DNA from: an uncultured Eubacteriales bacterium
GTDB lineage: Bacteria; Bacillota; Clostridia; Oscillospirales; Acutalibacteraceae
DNA length: 13,582 bases
Assembly: GCA_900319255.1 (NCBI GenBank)
Contig: ONNU01000382.1
Location: 1-13,582, forward strand
Reading direction: 5' to 3'
Within the stretch, counting starts at the first letter, position 1. Each line of letters opens with the position of its first letter. The notes beneath the pieces were generated by a model. The model did not search any database, was not told the DNA's origin, and saw only the letters and a list, made by a program, of their open reading frames with translations. This document shows, one piece after another, positions 1-6,956 of this stretch. The position numbers and the translations under genes are program-made.

Positions 1-289
1 CCACGGCAACGCAGGCATAAACACAGAACAATACAAACAGTCCCATCAGTATATCAATAAGAATCCTCATTATCTTATTCCTTCTCAGCTTTGACAAGCA
101 TTTTTTTATCGGGTCAAGAAAAGCCGCGCACAGCCCCACAGCAGAGAAAAACGCTATCCCCACTACATTACCGAAGCCGATATACCCTGATATCCCGTAC
201 CAGTATATCATCCCCAGACACAGCAATATCACAGCGATCCTTATGATGATTCCAATGATCCTCAAAGCAGGATTTTTTGTTTCTGACAT
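1..289 (-). CDS. Membrane protein N-terminus, possibly YdcF/ElyC-like (partial)
   Basis: Read leftward from ATG at 289-287, the frame stays open to the window edge (96 codons); the C-terminus is missing. It starts MSETKNPALRIIG and has three hydrophobic stretches, at about residues 10-32, 36-56 and 75-96, separated by a basic loop (KKCLSKLRRNK), so it is an integral membrane protein. The start is supported by AAAGGA about 8 nt upstream and a good promoter at 344-372. Several short transmembrane helices at the N-terminus are known for clostridial YdcF/ElyC (DUF218) proteins, which act at the envelope, but the diagnostic domain would lie outside the window. That identification is therefore a guess; only 'membrane protein' is firm. 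Confidence 0.6.
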   Translation of the reverse strand, partial: MSETKNPALRIIGIIIRIAVILLCLGMIYWYGISGYIGFGNVVGIAFFSAVGLCAAFLDPIKKCLSKLRRNKIMRILIDILMGLFVLFCVYACVAV

Positions 290-343
290 AATTAACATCC
301 TTTCGCCATCCGCAAATGTTCAGCCTTCTTTATATATGTCTAT

Positions 344-372
344 ATTCTACCACATCCCCACCCAAATCTCAA
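344..372 (-). promoter_or_regulatory. Sigma-A-type promoter of the partial membrane protein gene
   Basis: On the minus strand there is a -35 box TTGAGA (372-367), a 17-nt spacer and a -10 box TAGAAT (349-344) preceded by TGG, giving an extended -10. It reads toward the ATG at 289. Repeat copy A begins directly upstream of the -35 box. Confidence 0.5.
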
Positions 373-550
373 GCCGCCGGCGTGCCGCCGGTGTCAAAAT
401 CGTGCCGGCGTGCCGCCGGTGTCAAAATCGCGGGACAGGTCTGACAATGCGTTACTTTCGTTCTCGCGTGTTATACCTGGATGGGATGGGGAAACAAAAA
501 ATCCCCAAAGCCAGCTCCATATTAAAGTCCCGGAATTATTTTACACGAAC
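373..550 (+). repeat. Interspersed hairpin repeat, copy A
   Basis: First of six related copies. Hairpin H1 (CCGGCG-TGC-CGCCGG) occurs twice in tandem with a 28-bp period (377-391 and 405-419). H2 pairs CGCGGGA (429-435) with TCTCGCG (462-468) around a loop containing AGGTCTGACAATGCGTTAC. After GTGTTATAC comes H3, GGGGA (488-492) with TCCCC (502-506), then a tail ending TATTTTACACGAAC near 550. The same order of parts recurs in copies B, D and E. No open frame in it looks coding. Confidence 0.85.
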
Positions 551-730
551 CACCGCCGGTGTCAAAATCGCGCCGGCGTGCCGCCGGTGTCAATATCGCG
601 GGGGCAGTTTCGGACAAAGCGTTACTTTCGTTCTCGCGTGTTATAGTTGGATGGGATGGGGAAATAAATAATCCCAAAGCACAAAGCTCAAAGAAATAAG
701 CGGGAAGTGAGGAGTTCTGAGCTTTGAGAT
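551..730 (+). repeat. Interspersed hairpin repeat, copy B, with a diverged tail
   Basis: It follows copy A head to tail. H1 begins with a half unit (CGCCGG 554-559) followed 28 bp later by a full unit (573-587). H2 pairs CGCGGGGG (597-604) with TTCTCGCG (631-638), and H3 pairs GGGA (659-662) with TCCC (672-675). The tail differs from copy A: after H3 it runs into a 9-bp inverted repeat, CAAAGCTCA (682-690) and TGAGCTTTG (718-726). The right edge is uncertain. Confidence 0.75.
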
Positions 731-1094
731 ATTGCCGGATATTGTTGGGGATAAATTATCACATCTGTTTGAAATTGTTCCCGTCACTTATTTCAGGATA
801 TTACGTTTTGTAATAAAAAGGTAACAAAAATTACAATCTTTTCATATGTTGAAAACCTTTCAACTATCTCAACTTTTAAAAAACCGGCTGTTTATCAACT
901 TTTCAACCGAGTTTTCCACAGTTTTGCACTGAGTTATCACCATTTTCAACCGAGTTTTCAACATTTACACATTGTATAATGAGAAAAAACAATTATTCTG
1001 ACTGCCGCCAAATTTGCATGAACGAAAAAATAAAACAATTTGTAACAATTTGTTCTTGCGCTGTGTGCCGCTGTGCAGCTCAAAGAAATAAGCG
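685..1094. repeat. 18-bp direct repeat pair flanking the DnaA-box-like patch
   Basis: AGCTCAAAGAAATAAGCG is present identically at 685-702 and 1077-1094. The bases after each copy are loosely alike (AAGTGAGGAG and AAGTGCTGAGG). The two copies flank the AT-rich, DnaA-box-like segment, about 390 bp apart. Confidence 0.6.
780..965. other. AT-rich patch with a cluster of DnaA-box-like 9-mers
   Basis: This gene-free stretch has an AT-rich part (about 790-890) followed by many 9-mers near the bacterial DnaA box TTATCCACA: TGTTGAAAA (847-855, reverse), TTTATCAAC (890-898), TTTTCAACC (901-909), TTTTCCACA (912-920), GTTATCACC (933-941), TTTTCAACC (944-952) and TTTTCAACA (955-963). Two 21-bp segments at 900-920 and 943-963 differ at one base. 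AT-rich DNA beside clustered boxes is the usual shape of a Firmicutes oriC or DnaA-binding cluster. No dnaA or dnaN is in view, no exact consensus box is present, and the next 10 kb of genes would run against a rightward fork, so an origin call is tentative. Confidence 0.35.
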
Positions 1095-1116
1095 ATAAAA
1101 AGTGCTGAGGTCTTGT

Positions 1117-1707
1117 TCATCGGGGTATGAAAAATACGCAGTGAGGGGGGTAAAAGCTTAGTGTTATCAGAAGTATGAGCATACACAGCACCGACAGCAT
1201 CAGCGGGAGCCATAATATCTCCACACGCAGCCGGGAATTATAAAGCCGATAAGAGCATAACTGCGCCGCGCTGACAGAAACGGCTGCGGTAATGAAAAAG
1301 CTTTGCCCGGGAAAATATTCCGGCATAGCGGCTGTAAGCATTGCGGCAGCGAGGGCTGAAAAGCAGAGGATATACATACCGACCGCTTTTGAGCAGACGA
1401 AATGCAGAAGCGCCGGTCTTAAAACCGAAAGCTCAATGAATGTAAAGAAGATATACACAAAGCCCAGAGGCTTATAAAGCTCCCAGGGGCTATTGCTGCG
1501 GCTTGAGATAATAAGGCTCCATGCGGCATTTCCGGAGAGGGGCAGGGAAAAATGGAGGATGGCTGCGGAGATGATGATAATAACAGAGCCGAGAATAGGA
1601 AAGAGAAAGGCTTTTTTCACAGAGATCACCCATGATATCATATGAAAGGGGAGGGAGTAAAATGCAGAAAATAAAGAATCTATAAAAGTTTGCTTAGTTG
1701 ATGACAT
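1117..1707 (-). CDS. DUF6512 family integral membrane protein
   Basis: 196 residues, strongly hydrophobic, with about five to six predicted membrane segments (roughly 34-52, 81-97, 109-128, 135-150 and 164-186). Two landmarks match my memory of the clostridial DUF6512 family: an SGN followed by a Trp-Glu motif (NSPWELYKPLG, 72-82; usually NES-WEH-K) and the C-terminal FYPPH (185-189). The function of the family is unknown to me. Length fits. The NES/WEH motif is altered, so this is a divergent member. The start at 1707 has AAAGG about 6 nt upstream. The start codon lies inside a 17-nt sequence shared with the end of the repeat element at 4277-4575. No strong terminator was seen downstream, and the gene appears to be on its own. 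Confidence 0.75.
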   Translation of the reverse strand: MSSTKQTFIDSLFSAFYSLPFHMISWVISVKKAFLFPILGSVIIIISAAILHFSLPLSGNAAWSLIISSRSNSPWELYKPLGFVYIFFTFIELSVLRPALLHFVCSKAVGMYILCFSALAAAMLTAAMPEYFPGQSFFITAAVSVSAAQLCSYRLYNSRLRVEILWLPLMLSVLCMLILLITLSFYPPHCVFFIPR

Positions 1708-1864
1708 TGCCCTTTCAGGTGAGGCTTCTTGATAATAGGCGTAGTCGTGAATGAGGAGTTATATCAGACAATTATTATTTTCAATCTGCATCCATAATGT
1801 ATAATTCCCATTCGTAGAAACCAGTCATTTCCAACCCCAAGCAAGAAAAAAACGCAAGCAAAGC

Positions 1865-1897
1865 AAAAAAGCCGGCGACCCGAAGTCAACCGGCTTT
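1865..1897 (-). terminator. Rho-independent terminator after the GH31 gene
   Basis: On the minus strand AAAGCCGG (1897-1890) pairs with CCGGCTTT (1875-1868), followed by more T residues (TTTTTTGC). It starts 18 nt past the stop codon of the glucosidase. Confidence 0.85.
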
Positions 1898-1914
1898 AAT
1901 ATTCAATAATTTAA

Positions 1915-3978
1915 TCAGAACAGTGAAAGCTTAACGATAGTTTTTGATGAAGCCGCACCCAGTACGCCCTCAACATCCTTGATCTCAAAGGAAACGAAAT
2001 TATCAGGATTATCGTAATCCTTGGAAATGCCGTCATCCTCATACATAAGATACTCGATATTGTCATCGGTATAGGCGATGATCTCAAACATTGAAGTATC
2101 CATCATATCAGTACACTGAGAAGTCCTGCACAGGGGGAGAAGCTTGTTCTTTCTGATGAACAGCGGAACCTCATTGGCAGCGGCTGTAACAAAATGCATA
2201 CCCTGCTTCATGATCTGATAGCGGCGGACGGATGATGACTTGAATACAACAAGGAGCATATCCTCCGGGAGATAGACATATCTTCCGATAGCGTTGGGTT
2301 CATAGACAGGAGCGATCATCAGGCTTTCGCCTACCATGAGCTGATCCTCGATGGTACCGGCAAAGCTGTCGTTGGGATATTCAAATGCAAGGGGCTTGAA
2401 CATCATGTCATTGCCGAGACAAGCCTTCATATATTCACTGTAAAGATAGGGGATAAGGCTGTATCTGATGGAAATGATATTGCGGAAATCCTCGCTATCG
2501 CCCAGATTGTAGCATTCCTGTCTGCGTGTGCCCAGAGCTGAATGGTTTCTCATGAGCGGTGTGAAAATACCGAAGCCCAGCCATCTGAGAAGAAGCTCTC
2601 TGCTGCAGTTGCATCCGAAGCCGCCCAGATCGGCGCCTGTATACAGATAACCGCACATATTGAGAGAAGGCATCATCTTTATATTGAGCTTGAGATGTGA
2701 CCACCAGGACTGATTGTCGCCTGTCCAGATACCGCCGCTGCGGTGGCTGCCGATATAGGAGGCTCTTGAGAACAGGAGCATTCTCTTTTCGGGGATAAAC
2801 TGCTCGAAAGCATCGCCTGCGGCTCTTGTCATGAAAGCGCCGTAAAGGTTATGCACCTGATCGTGGCGGACGATAACGCCGTCCATATTATGGAAGAAGC
2901 TTTCGTAATCCTTCTGTCTGTTGGAAAGCCCGGTGAGCTTATCCTTCAGCTCAAAGAATTTTCCCGGCTCATTGGTATCGAAATCGAAATTCTGAAGATA
3001 TTCCTTAGCCTCATTCACGCCCTCTTCGGTGTAGAACATTGCAGGCTCGTTCATATCGTTCCAGAAGCCTTCAATACCGCAGTCGATAAGGCTTTTATAT
3101 TTTGAACCGAACCACATTCTTGCTCCGGTATTCATAAAATCCGGGAAATGGGTCTTTCCTGGCCATACGCCGGCAACAAAATCCGTACCGTCAGCCTTTT
3201 TGCAGAAAAGCTGATACTGCTTGCCCTCTTCATAGATATCATAGCCTTCCTCGATCTTGACGCCTGCGTCAATGATGGGGATAAGGCGGATGCCCTGTTC
3301 TCTCATTTCCTTTACAAAGCCCGGGAAATCAGGGAAACGCTCTTCGCTTATGGTAAAGTCCTTATAGGAATCCATATAGTCGATATCAAGATAAACAGCG
3401 TCAAGGGGAATGCCGGCTTCTCTGTGCTTGCTGACTACCTCACGGACCTCATCCTCGTTCATATAGCTCCAGCGGCTCTGCTGATAACCGAAAGCCCATC
3501 TGGGAGCGATATAGCTTCTTCCGATAAGCTCACGGAACTGCTTGACTATATCATAAGCGCTGTTGCCCTCGATAAGATAGATAGTGAAATCAGGGCAGCC
3601 AGGCTCGATATTGAGCATATTAGAAGAGGTAAAGCCGATATCGAATTTTACCTCGCTTGCGCAGTCAACGAAAAAGCCCACATTGACCATACCTGAGATA
3701 ACGATGAAATTATGCGCGCCGTAAAGGGAGCTTTTTTCCTCAGTCTGGTTAGGCTCATCGGTACAGAAGCTGCGGTACACTGCGCCTCTTTTATTAAGAC
3801 CGCCGTTAGCCTCGCCCAGACCGTATATGACATCGCTGTTATCCATTACATAATTGAAGATGATCTTGCCGTTCATTTCAATTTCGGAAAGATACTGCAG
3901 CGGATCCTGACAGACCTCAACAGCATTGACCACCGCATTTGTTTCTATGGGATTACCGTAAACGAATTTTTTGATCAT
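1915..3978 (-). CDS. GH31 family alpha-glucosidase
   Basis: 687 residues with no signal peptide, so a cytosolic exo-acting alpha-glucosidase, probably releasing glucose from imported malto- or isomalto-oligosaccharides. The N-terminal beta domain (about 1-150) contains IYGLGE (51-56). The (beta/alpha)8 barrel shows the GH31 block YLDIDYMDSYKDFT (196-209), the nucleophile Asp308 in GFWNDMNEP (304-312) and the acid/base Asp421 in GIWTGDN (416-422). A beta-rich C-terminal part follows, ending in a YEDDG-type segment. The length suits compact gut Firmicutes enzymes of this family. ATG at 3978 has GAGGG about 7 nt upstream. The gene is monocistronic, with its own promoter and terminator, and no sugar transporter or regulator is adjacent. 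Whether it prefers alpha-1,4 or alpha-1,6 bonds cannot be judged by eye. Confidence 0.95.
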   Translation of the reverse strand: MIKKFVYGNPIETNAVVNAVEVCQDPLQYLSEIEMNGKIIFNYVMDNSDVIYGLGEANGGLNKRGAVYRSFCTDEPNQTEEKSSLYGAHNFIVISGMVNVGFFVDCASEVKFDIGFTSSNMLNIEPGCPDFTIYLIEGNSAYDIVKQFRELIGRSYIAPRWAFGYQQSRWSYMNEDEVREVVSKHREAGIPLDAVYLDIDYMDSYKDFTISEERFPDFPGFVKEMREQGIRLIPIIDAGVKIEEGYDIYEEGKQYQLFCKKADGTDFVAGVWPGKTHFPDFMNTGARMWFGSKYKSLIDCGIEGFWNDMNEPAMFYTEEGVNEAKEYLQNFDFDTNEPGKFFELKDKLTGLSNRQKDYESFFHNMDGVIVRHDQVHNLYGAFMTRAAGDAFEQFIPEKRMLLFSRASYIGSHRSGGIWTGDNQSWWSHLKLNIKMMPSLNMCGYLYTGADLGGFGCNCSRELLLRWLGFGIFTPLMRNHSALGTRRQECYNLGDSEDFRNIISIRYSLIPYLYSEYMKACLGNDMMFKPLAFEYPNDSFAGTIEDQLMVGESLMIAPVYEPNAIGRYVYLPEDMLLVVFKSSSVRRYQIMKQGMHFVTAAANEVPLFIRKNKLLPLCRTSQCTDMMDTSMFEIIAYTDDNIEYLMYEDDGISKDYDNPDNFVSFEIKDVEGVLGAASSKTIVKLSLF

Positions 3979-4082
3979 ACTAAACCCTCTTTCATTTTTG
4001 TGTTATAGTCACTCCTGAATCTATCCACAGAGTGTACGAAAGAAATTCCGGATAAAAAACATCCCGGCATCTATATAATCCC

Positions 4083-4088
4083 ATTATA
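4083..4088 (-). promoter_or_regulatory. Extended -10 promoter of the GH31 gene
   Basis: Reading leftward, TGTTATAAT gives a consensus TATAAT (4088-4083) with the TGn extension. The -35 is poor: the best match, TTGTAG (4114-4109), has a 20-nt spacer. The predicted leader of about 100 nt contains a small hairpin (CCGGGAT with ATCCGG, about 4048-4067) and ends at the ATG at 3978. Confidence 0.5.
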
Positions 4089-4134
4089 ACACATATATTT
4101 AAAAAATGCTACAACTTTTTTACAATTTTGTTAC

Positions 4135-4235
4135 CAGGCACCGCTGTCATGTTCGCGGGACAGGTCTGACGATGCTTCACTTTTGTTTTCGCGTGTATAG
4201 CTGTTTTCGATCGGGAAATAACAATTTCGGTATGC
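4135..4235 (+). repeat. Interspersed hairpin repeat, copy C (degenerate)
   Basis: The H1 region is reduced to GGCACCGCTGTCATG. H2 is kept: CGCGGGA (4154-4160) pairs with TTTCGCG (4187-4193), using two G-U pairs, around the conserved AGGTCTGAC loop. H3 is GAAAT (4215-4219) with ATTTC (4224-4228). The tail after H3 is lost. It lies upstream of the GH31 promoter, pointing away from it. Confidence 0.75.
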
Positions 4236-4276
4236 GTAAGTTAATCTCTGCCTGCGATGATCTCACACGCTGACGG

Positions 4277-4575
4277 AATACTGCGGGAGGGCAATGTCAT
4301 CAACTTGAGTTTTTCATTCACTGCCTTGCGGCAGTGAGGATAGTTTGATGATAAGCACAACAAGGGGACGCCCTCTTTCCCAGGGCGTCCCCTCTTCAAA
4401 AACAGTCCACTGGACTGTTTTTGAATTCACCCCTTGCGGAGGGATTCTCATGCAAGGAGTGTTTCGCGCTCTGCGGAGCGCGACCAAGGGGCTCTGCCCC
4501 CTGGACCCCTGCAGCCTTTGTAAAGGCTGGCGAAACTTTAGCAATTTGTTAAGTTGATGACAATACTGCGGGAGG
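4277..4575. mobile_element. Hairpin-rich MITE-like element with short inverted ends
   Basis: The ends are TGTCATCAACTT (4295-4306) and its inverse AAGTTGATGACA (4551-4562), flanked by 14-bp direct repeats AATACTGCGGGAGG (4277-4290 and 4562-4575). The left direct repeat is separated from the inverted end by 4 nt, so it is not a clean target duplication. Inside are seven hairpins: 4318-4337 (8 bp), 4363-4393 (12 bp), 4395-4425 (15 bp), 4428-4461 (10 bp, one mismatch), 4464-4483 (8 bp), 4488-4500 (5 bp) and 4512-4529 (8 bp). No transposase or convincing ORF is present. It could be a non-autonomous element or a structured RNA cassette. Confidence 0.6.
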
Positions 4576-4610
4576 TGAGGGGGAACGAGTGCCCGGAGCT
4601 GTTAAGACGC

Positions 4611-4649
4611 AAAAAAACACCCGGCGGATATTTTCAACCTGCCGGGTGT
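4611..4649 (-). terminator. Rho-independent terminator after mltG
   Basis: On the minus strand ACACCCGGC (4649-4641) pairs with GCCGGGTGT (4625-4617), a perfect 9-bp stem followed by seven T residues, ending just beyond the mltG stop. Confidence 0.9.
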
Positions 4650-4667
4650 GATAATTGGGTTTTACTG

Positions 4668-6101
4668 TCAGATAAGTCCTGCCTTTTCCTGGTTCTTGAT
4701 ATGCTCAGCGTTTGTCTTTGCATAGTACGGAACAGCCGGCTCATCTTCTGTTGCAGGCTTATGACAGAAGTAATAGTAATCTGTCTTTGCAGGATTCAGA
4801 GCCGCCTTGATCGCTTCAAGACCCGGGTTGCAGATAGGACCTGCAGGGAGACCGTCGATCTTGTATGTGCTGTAGGTGCTGGTGAAGGTGCTTCTGAGAG
4901 AAGCGGGAACCTGCGCCTGGGATTTATAGGGGTAGAATTCCGTTGAGTCAAGCTGAAGCTTTGCAAAGCCTGTCTCGCCGAATTTATTCTTACCGCCGCT
5001 TTCAATGGTATCAAGACGGTTATGGAGGATGGAGGAGATGACATACATATCATCCTCATTCGCAGCCTCTGCCTGGATAAGTGAAGCGAGGGTGATTACC
5101 TCTTCCATAGACATTCCCATTGCCTCAGCCTTTTTATCGACAGTTGATTTCTTTTCATTCTTGTCGAAGCGCTGTCTTGAGAGATAGCATTTACGTCTGT
5201 AGTTTGCCAGGAACTTTCTGACTACTGATTCGGGATCCTCACCGACATAGAAATCATAGGTATCCGGGAACAGATAGCCTTCAAGTCTGTAATATCTGTC
5301 CTTTGTATTTTTGATATCTTTAAGGAAAGTGTAGTCCTCGTCAAGCTCATCAGAATTGCACAGATTGATGAAGGCATCAGCAGAGCAGACCTTGTTTTTC
5401 TCCAGAAGCTTTGAATAATCCTCAACGGTATAGCCTTCGGGGAACTGCAGGGTAACGACGTCGGTTCTGTTCATATCCGACTGCATATAGTTGATGATGG
5501 CAAGATAGTCCTTGTTGGTATCTATATCGAACGTACCCTGAGTAAAACCGGAGGTGGATTTTGTGATGGTTGCAAAGATCTTGAAGAAGGTCTCGTTATT
5601 GATAACATGGTTAGTCACAAGGATATCGGTTATCTGATCAATGGAAGCATTCTTTGGGATGGTAACGGAGACGGTTTTCTTTTCCTCTCGTCCCACAGCA
5701 AGCATATCGTTCACGCCCACCATGACAAACTCGCCTATGATGATCGAAGTGAAAAGTATCATGGTTATCCATACAACACGGAAGATAACACGATTCTTTT
5801 TTGCTTTTCTTTTGCGGCGCTTTTTATCAGAACGTCTGCAGGCTCTCAGCTCGCTTTTGGTAAGCTCCGGTTCGGAGAAAGCCTCTTCGCTGTAGCTGGT
5901 GATTTCCTGAGGAGTATCAGAGAACTGAAAGTCGTCCGATTCTCCGAAATCATCATTGCTTGTGATATCTATTCCGTCATTGTCCGTAATATCCGGAAAG
6001 TCATCGTCATCAGGGACATCAGGTATATCATCAAGGTCATCAAAGGTGATTTTAAAGCCCTCGATTTTTTCCTTTCTTTTCTTTTCAAGCTCATTATCCA
6101 T
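4668..6101 (-). CDS. mltG: Endolytic peptidoglycan transglycosylase MltG (YceG-like)
   Basis: 477 residues. MltG cleaves nascent glycan strands at the outer face of the membrane and sets strand length. Residues 1-103 are cytosolic and unusually acidic (DDLDDIPDVPDDDDF, 21-35), then basic (KKRRKRKAKK). One membrane segment lies at about 105-130. Residues 143-250 look like the LysM-like part, and the YceG catalytic domain follows, with YRLEGYLFPDTY (271-282), ASLIQAEA (339-346, Glu345 in the catalytic position) and GLPAGPICNPG (417-427). The start at 6101 is chosen because TAAAGGAGGA lies about 10 nt upstream and because longer frames would begin inside the promoter (to 6194). It is transcribed alone from 6165-6194 and ends at the terminator at 4611-4649. 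The first Glu of the classical EKE motif is Gln here, which I believe is common in Clostridia. Confidence 0.93.
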   Translation of the reverse strand: MDNELEKKRKEKIEGFKITFDDLDDIPDVPDDDDFPDITDNDGIDITSNDDFGESDDFQFSDTPQEITSYSEEAFSEPELTKSELRACRRSDKKRRKRKAKKNRVIFRVVWITMILFTSIIIGEFVMVGVNDMLAVGREEKKTVSVTIPKNASIDQITDILVTNHVINNETFFKIFATITKSTSGFTQGTFDIDTNKDYLAIINYMQSDMNRTDVVTLQFPEGYTVEDYSKLLEKNKVCSADAFINLCNSDELDEDYTFLKDIKNTKDRYYRLEGYLFPDTYDFYVGEDPESVVRKFLANYRRKCYLSRQRFDKNEKKSTVDKKAEAMGMSMEEVITLASLIQAEAANEDDMYVISSILHNRLDTIESGGKNKFGETGFAKLQLDSTEFYPYKSQAQVPASLRSTFTSTYSTYKIDGLPAGPICNPGLEAIKAALNPAKTDYYYFCHKPATEDEPAVPYYAKTNAEHIKNQEKAGLI

Positions 6102-6164
6102 CAGGCGAGCTCCTCCTTTATAATTATTCGGCTCAAAAACGCCGAGGTTCTGCATACATATTTG

Positions 6165-6194
6165 ATTATATAAGAAAGTGGGCGGTTTTGTCAA
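6165..6194 (-). promoter_or_regulatory. Sigma-A-type promoter of mltG
   Basis: TTGACA (6194-6189), an 18-nt spacer and TATAAT (6170-6165) on the minus strand, about 60 nt upstream of the mltG ATG. The leader holds a weak hairpin (TCGGC with GCCGA, about 6128-6145). Confidence 0.8.
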
Positions 6195-6353
6195 TATTAT
6201 TGCCGATATTTAATCGGAATAATCATCAAAAGCCGAATATTGTACAAATTTCTGCTGTGAAATCCCCCATAACTTTACTGTCCGGCAAAACATCAAAGGG
6301 GCATGGAAATAAAATCCTCTGCTCTGCAATGAACGCAAGCCCTGACATTACGA

Positions 6354-6956
6354 TCAGCTGACGAGCATTTTTCCATGATGGAGGCTTCTCAGACATTTTT
6401 CCGTAATGACATGATCCATCACAGCGTCATGCTCCTCTGAGGGTATCTCCTCAAAAAAGCAGCTTTCATAGCAAAGACCGATCTTCACCCCGTCAAACAT
6501 ACAGAGAAACCGGTCGTAATAACCCTTACCGTAGCCCATGCGGCAGCCTCTTTCATCAAATGCAAGCCCGGGCACGATACAGACCCCGCTGTATTCAGGC
6601 GATACCCTGGGGCACCGTGTGATATCAGGCTCAAGGATACCGAAGCTGCCTTTTTGGAGCTGGCTGCGGCTTGTGATCTCGAAATGCTCAAGAGCAACGG
6701 CATTTCTGACGCATCTGGGGACGATGACCCGCAGACCGCCGGAAAGCGCAGTATCTATCAGTCTTATGGTATCCACCTCAAGCCCGGGGGAGGACACATA
6801 GACAAACAGCTCCTGCCTGCCGAGCCTTCTCACAAGCTCCCATGTACTGCAAAAGATATCAGCATCAGCTTTTTCCCTCAGCCCGGGAGACATACCGGTT
6901 CTCAGCTCCTTGCATAATATACGCAGCTGAGCCTTTTTTTCAGTTACGGTCTGCAT
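6354..6956 (-). CDS. 5-formyltetrahydrofolate cyclo-ligase (MTHFS)
   Basis: 200 residues, typical for this cytosolic enzyme, which uses ATP to turn 5-formyl-THF into 5,10-methenyl-THF and so returns a storage folate to the one-carbon pool. The signature lies at 128-149: VPGLAFD, then RMGYGKGYYDRF, the nucleotide and folate site. The N-terminal KKAQLRILCKELRTGMS (7-23) is the usual first helix, and Glu60/Asp62 near SSPGLEVDT fit the family. The ATG at 6956 lies inside the upstream DJ-1 gene (13-nt overlap including its stop), with AAAGG about 10 nt before it, so the two are probably translationally coupled. The next gene, mltG, has a separate promoter. Confidence 0.93.
   Translation of the reverse strand: MQTVTEKKAQLRILCKELRTGMSPGLREKADADIFCSTWELVRRLGRQELFVYVSSPGLEVDTIRLIDTALSGGLRVIVPRCVRNAVALEHFEITSRSQLQKGSFGILEPDITRCPRVSPEYSGVCIVPGLAFDERGCRMGYGKGYYDRFLCMFDGVKIGLCYESCFFEEIPSEEHDAVMDHVITEKCLRSLHHGKMLVS

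Noticed and set aside
370..610. Possible CRISPR array from the repeated CCGCCGGTGTCAAAATCG units
   Set aside because: Units are only 28 bp apart with almost no spacer, spacers are not unique, and no cas genes are near.
243..671. Open frames of 142 and 78 codons on the plus strand
   Set aside because: They consist largely of the GC-rich hairpin repeats A and B, read as Arg/Cys-rich low-complexity protein, with no Shine-Dalgarno or family match.
3148..3696. 182-codon plus-strand open frame opposite the GH31 gene
   Set aside because: Antisense shadow of a clearly coding frame; no start signal or family resemblance.
4314..4557. Small open frames on both strands inside the hairpin element
   Set aside because: They are made of hairpin arms and have no start signals; the element looks non-coding.
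6102..6194. Longer MltG start (extra 31 residues)
   Set aside because: It would begin inside the -35 box of the mltG promoter, while the ATG at 6101 has a strong Shine-Dalgarno.
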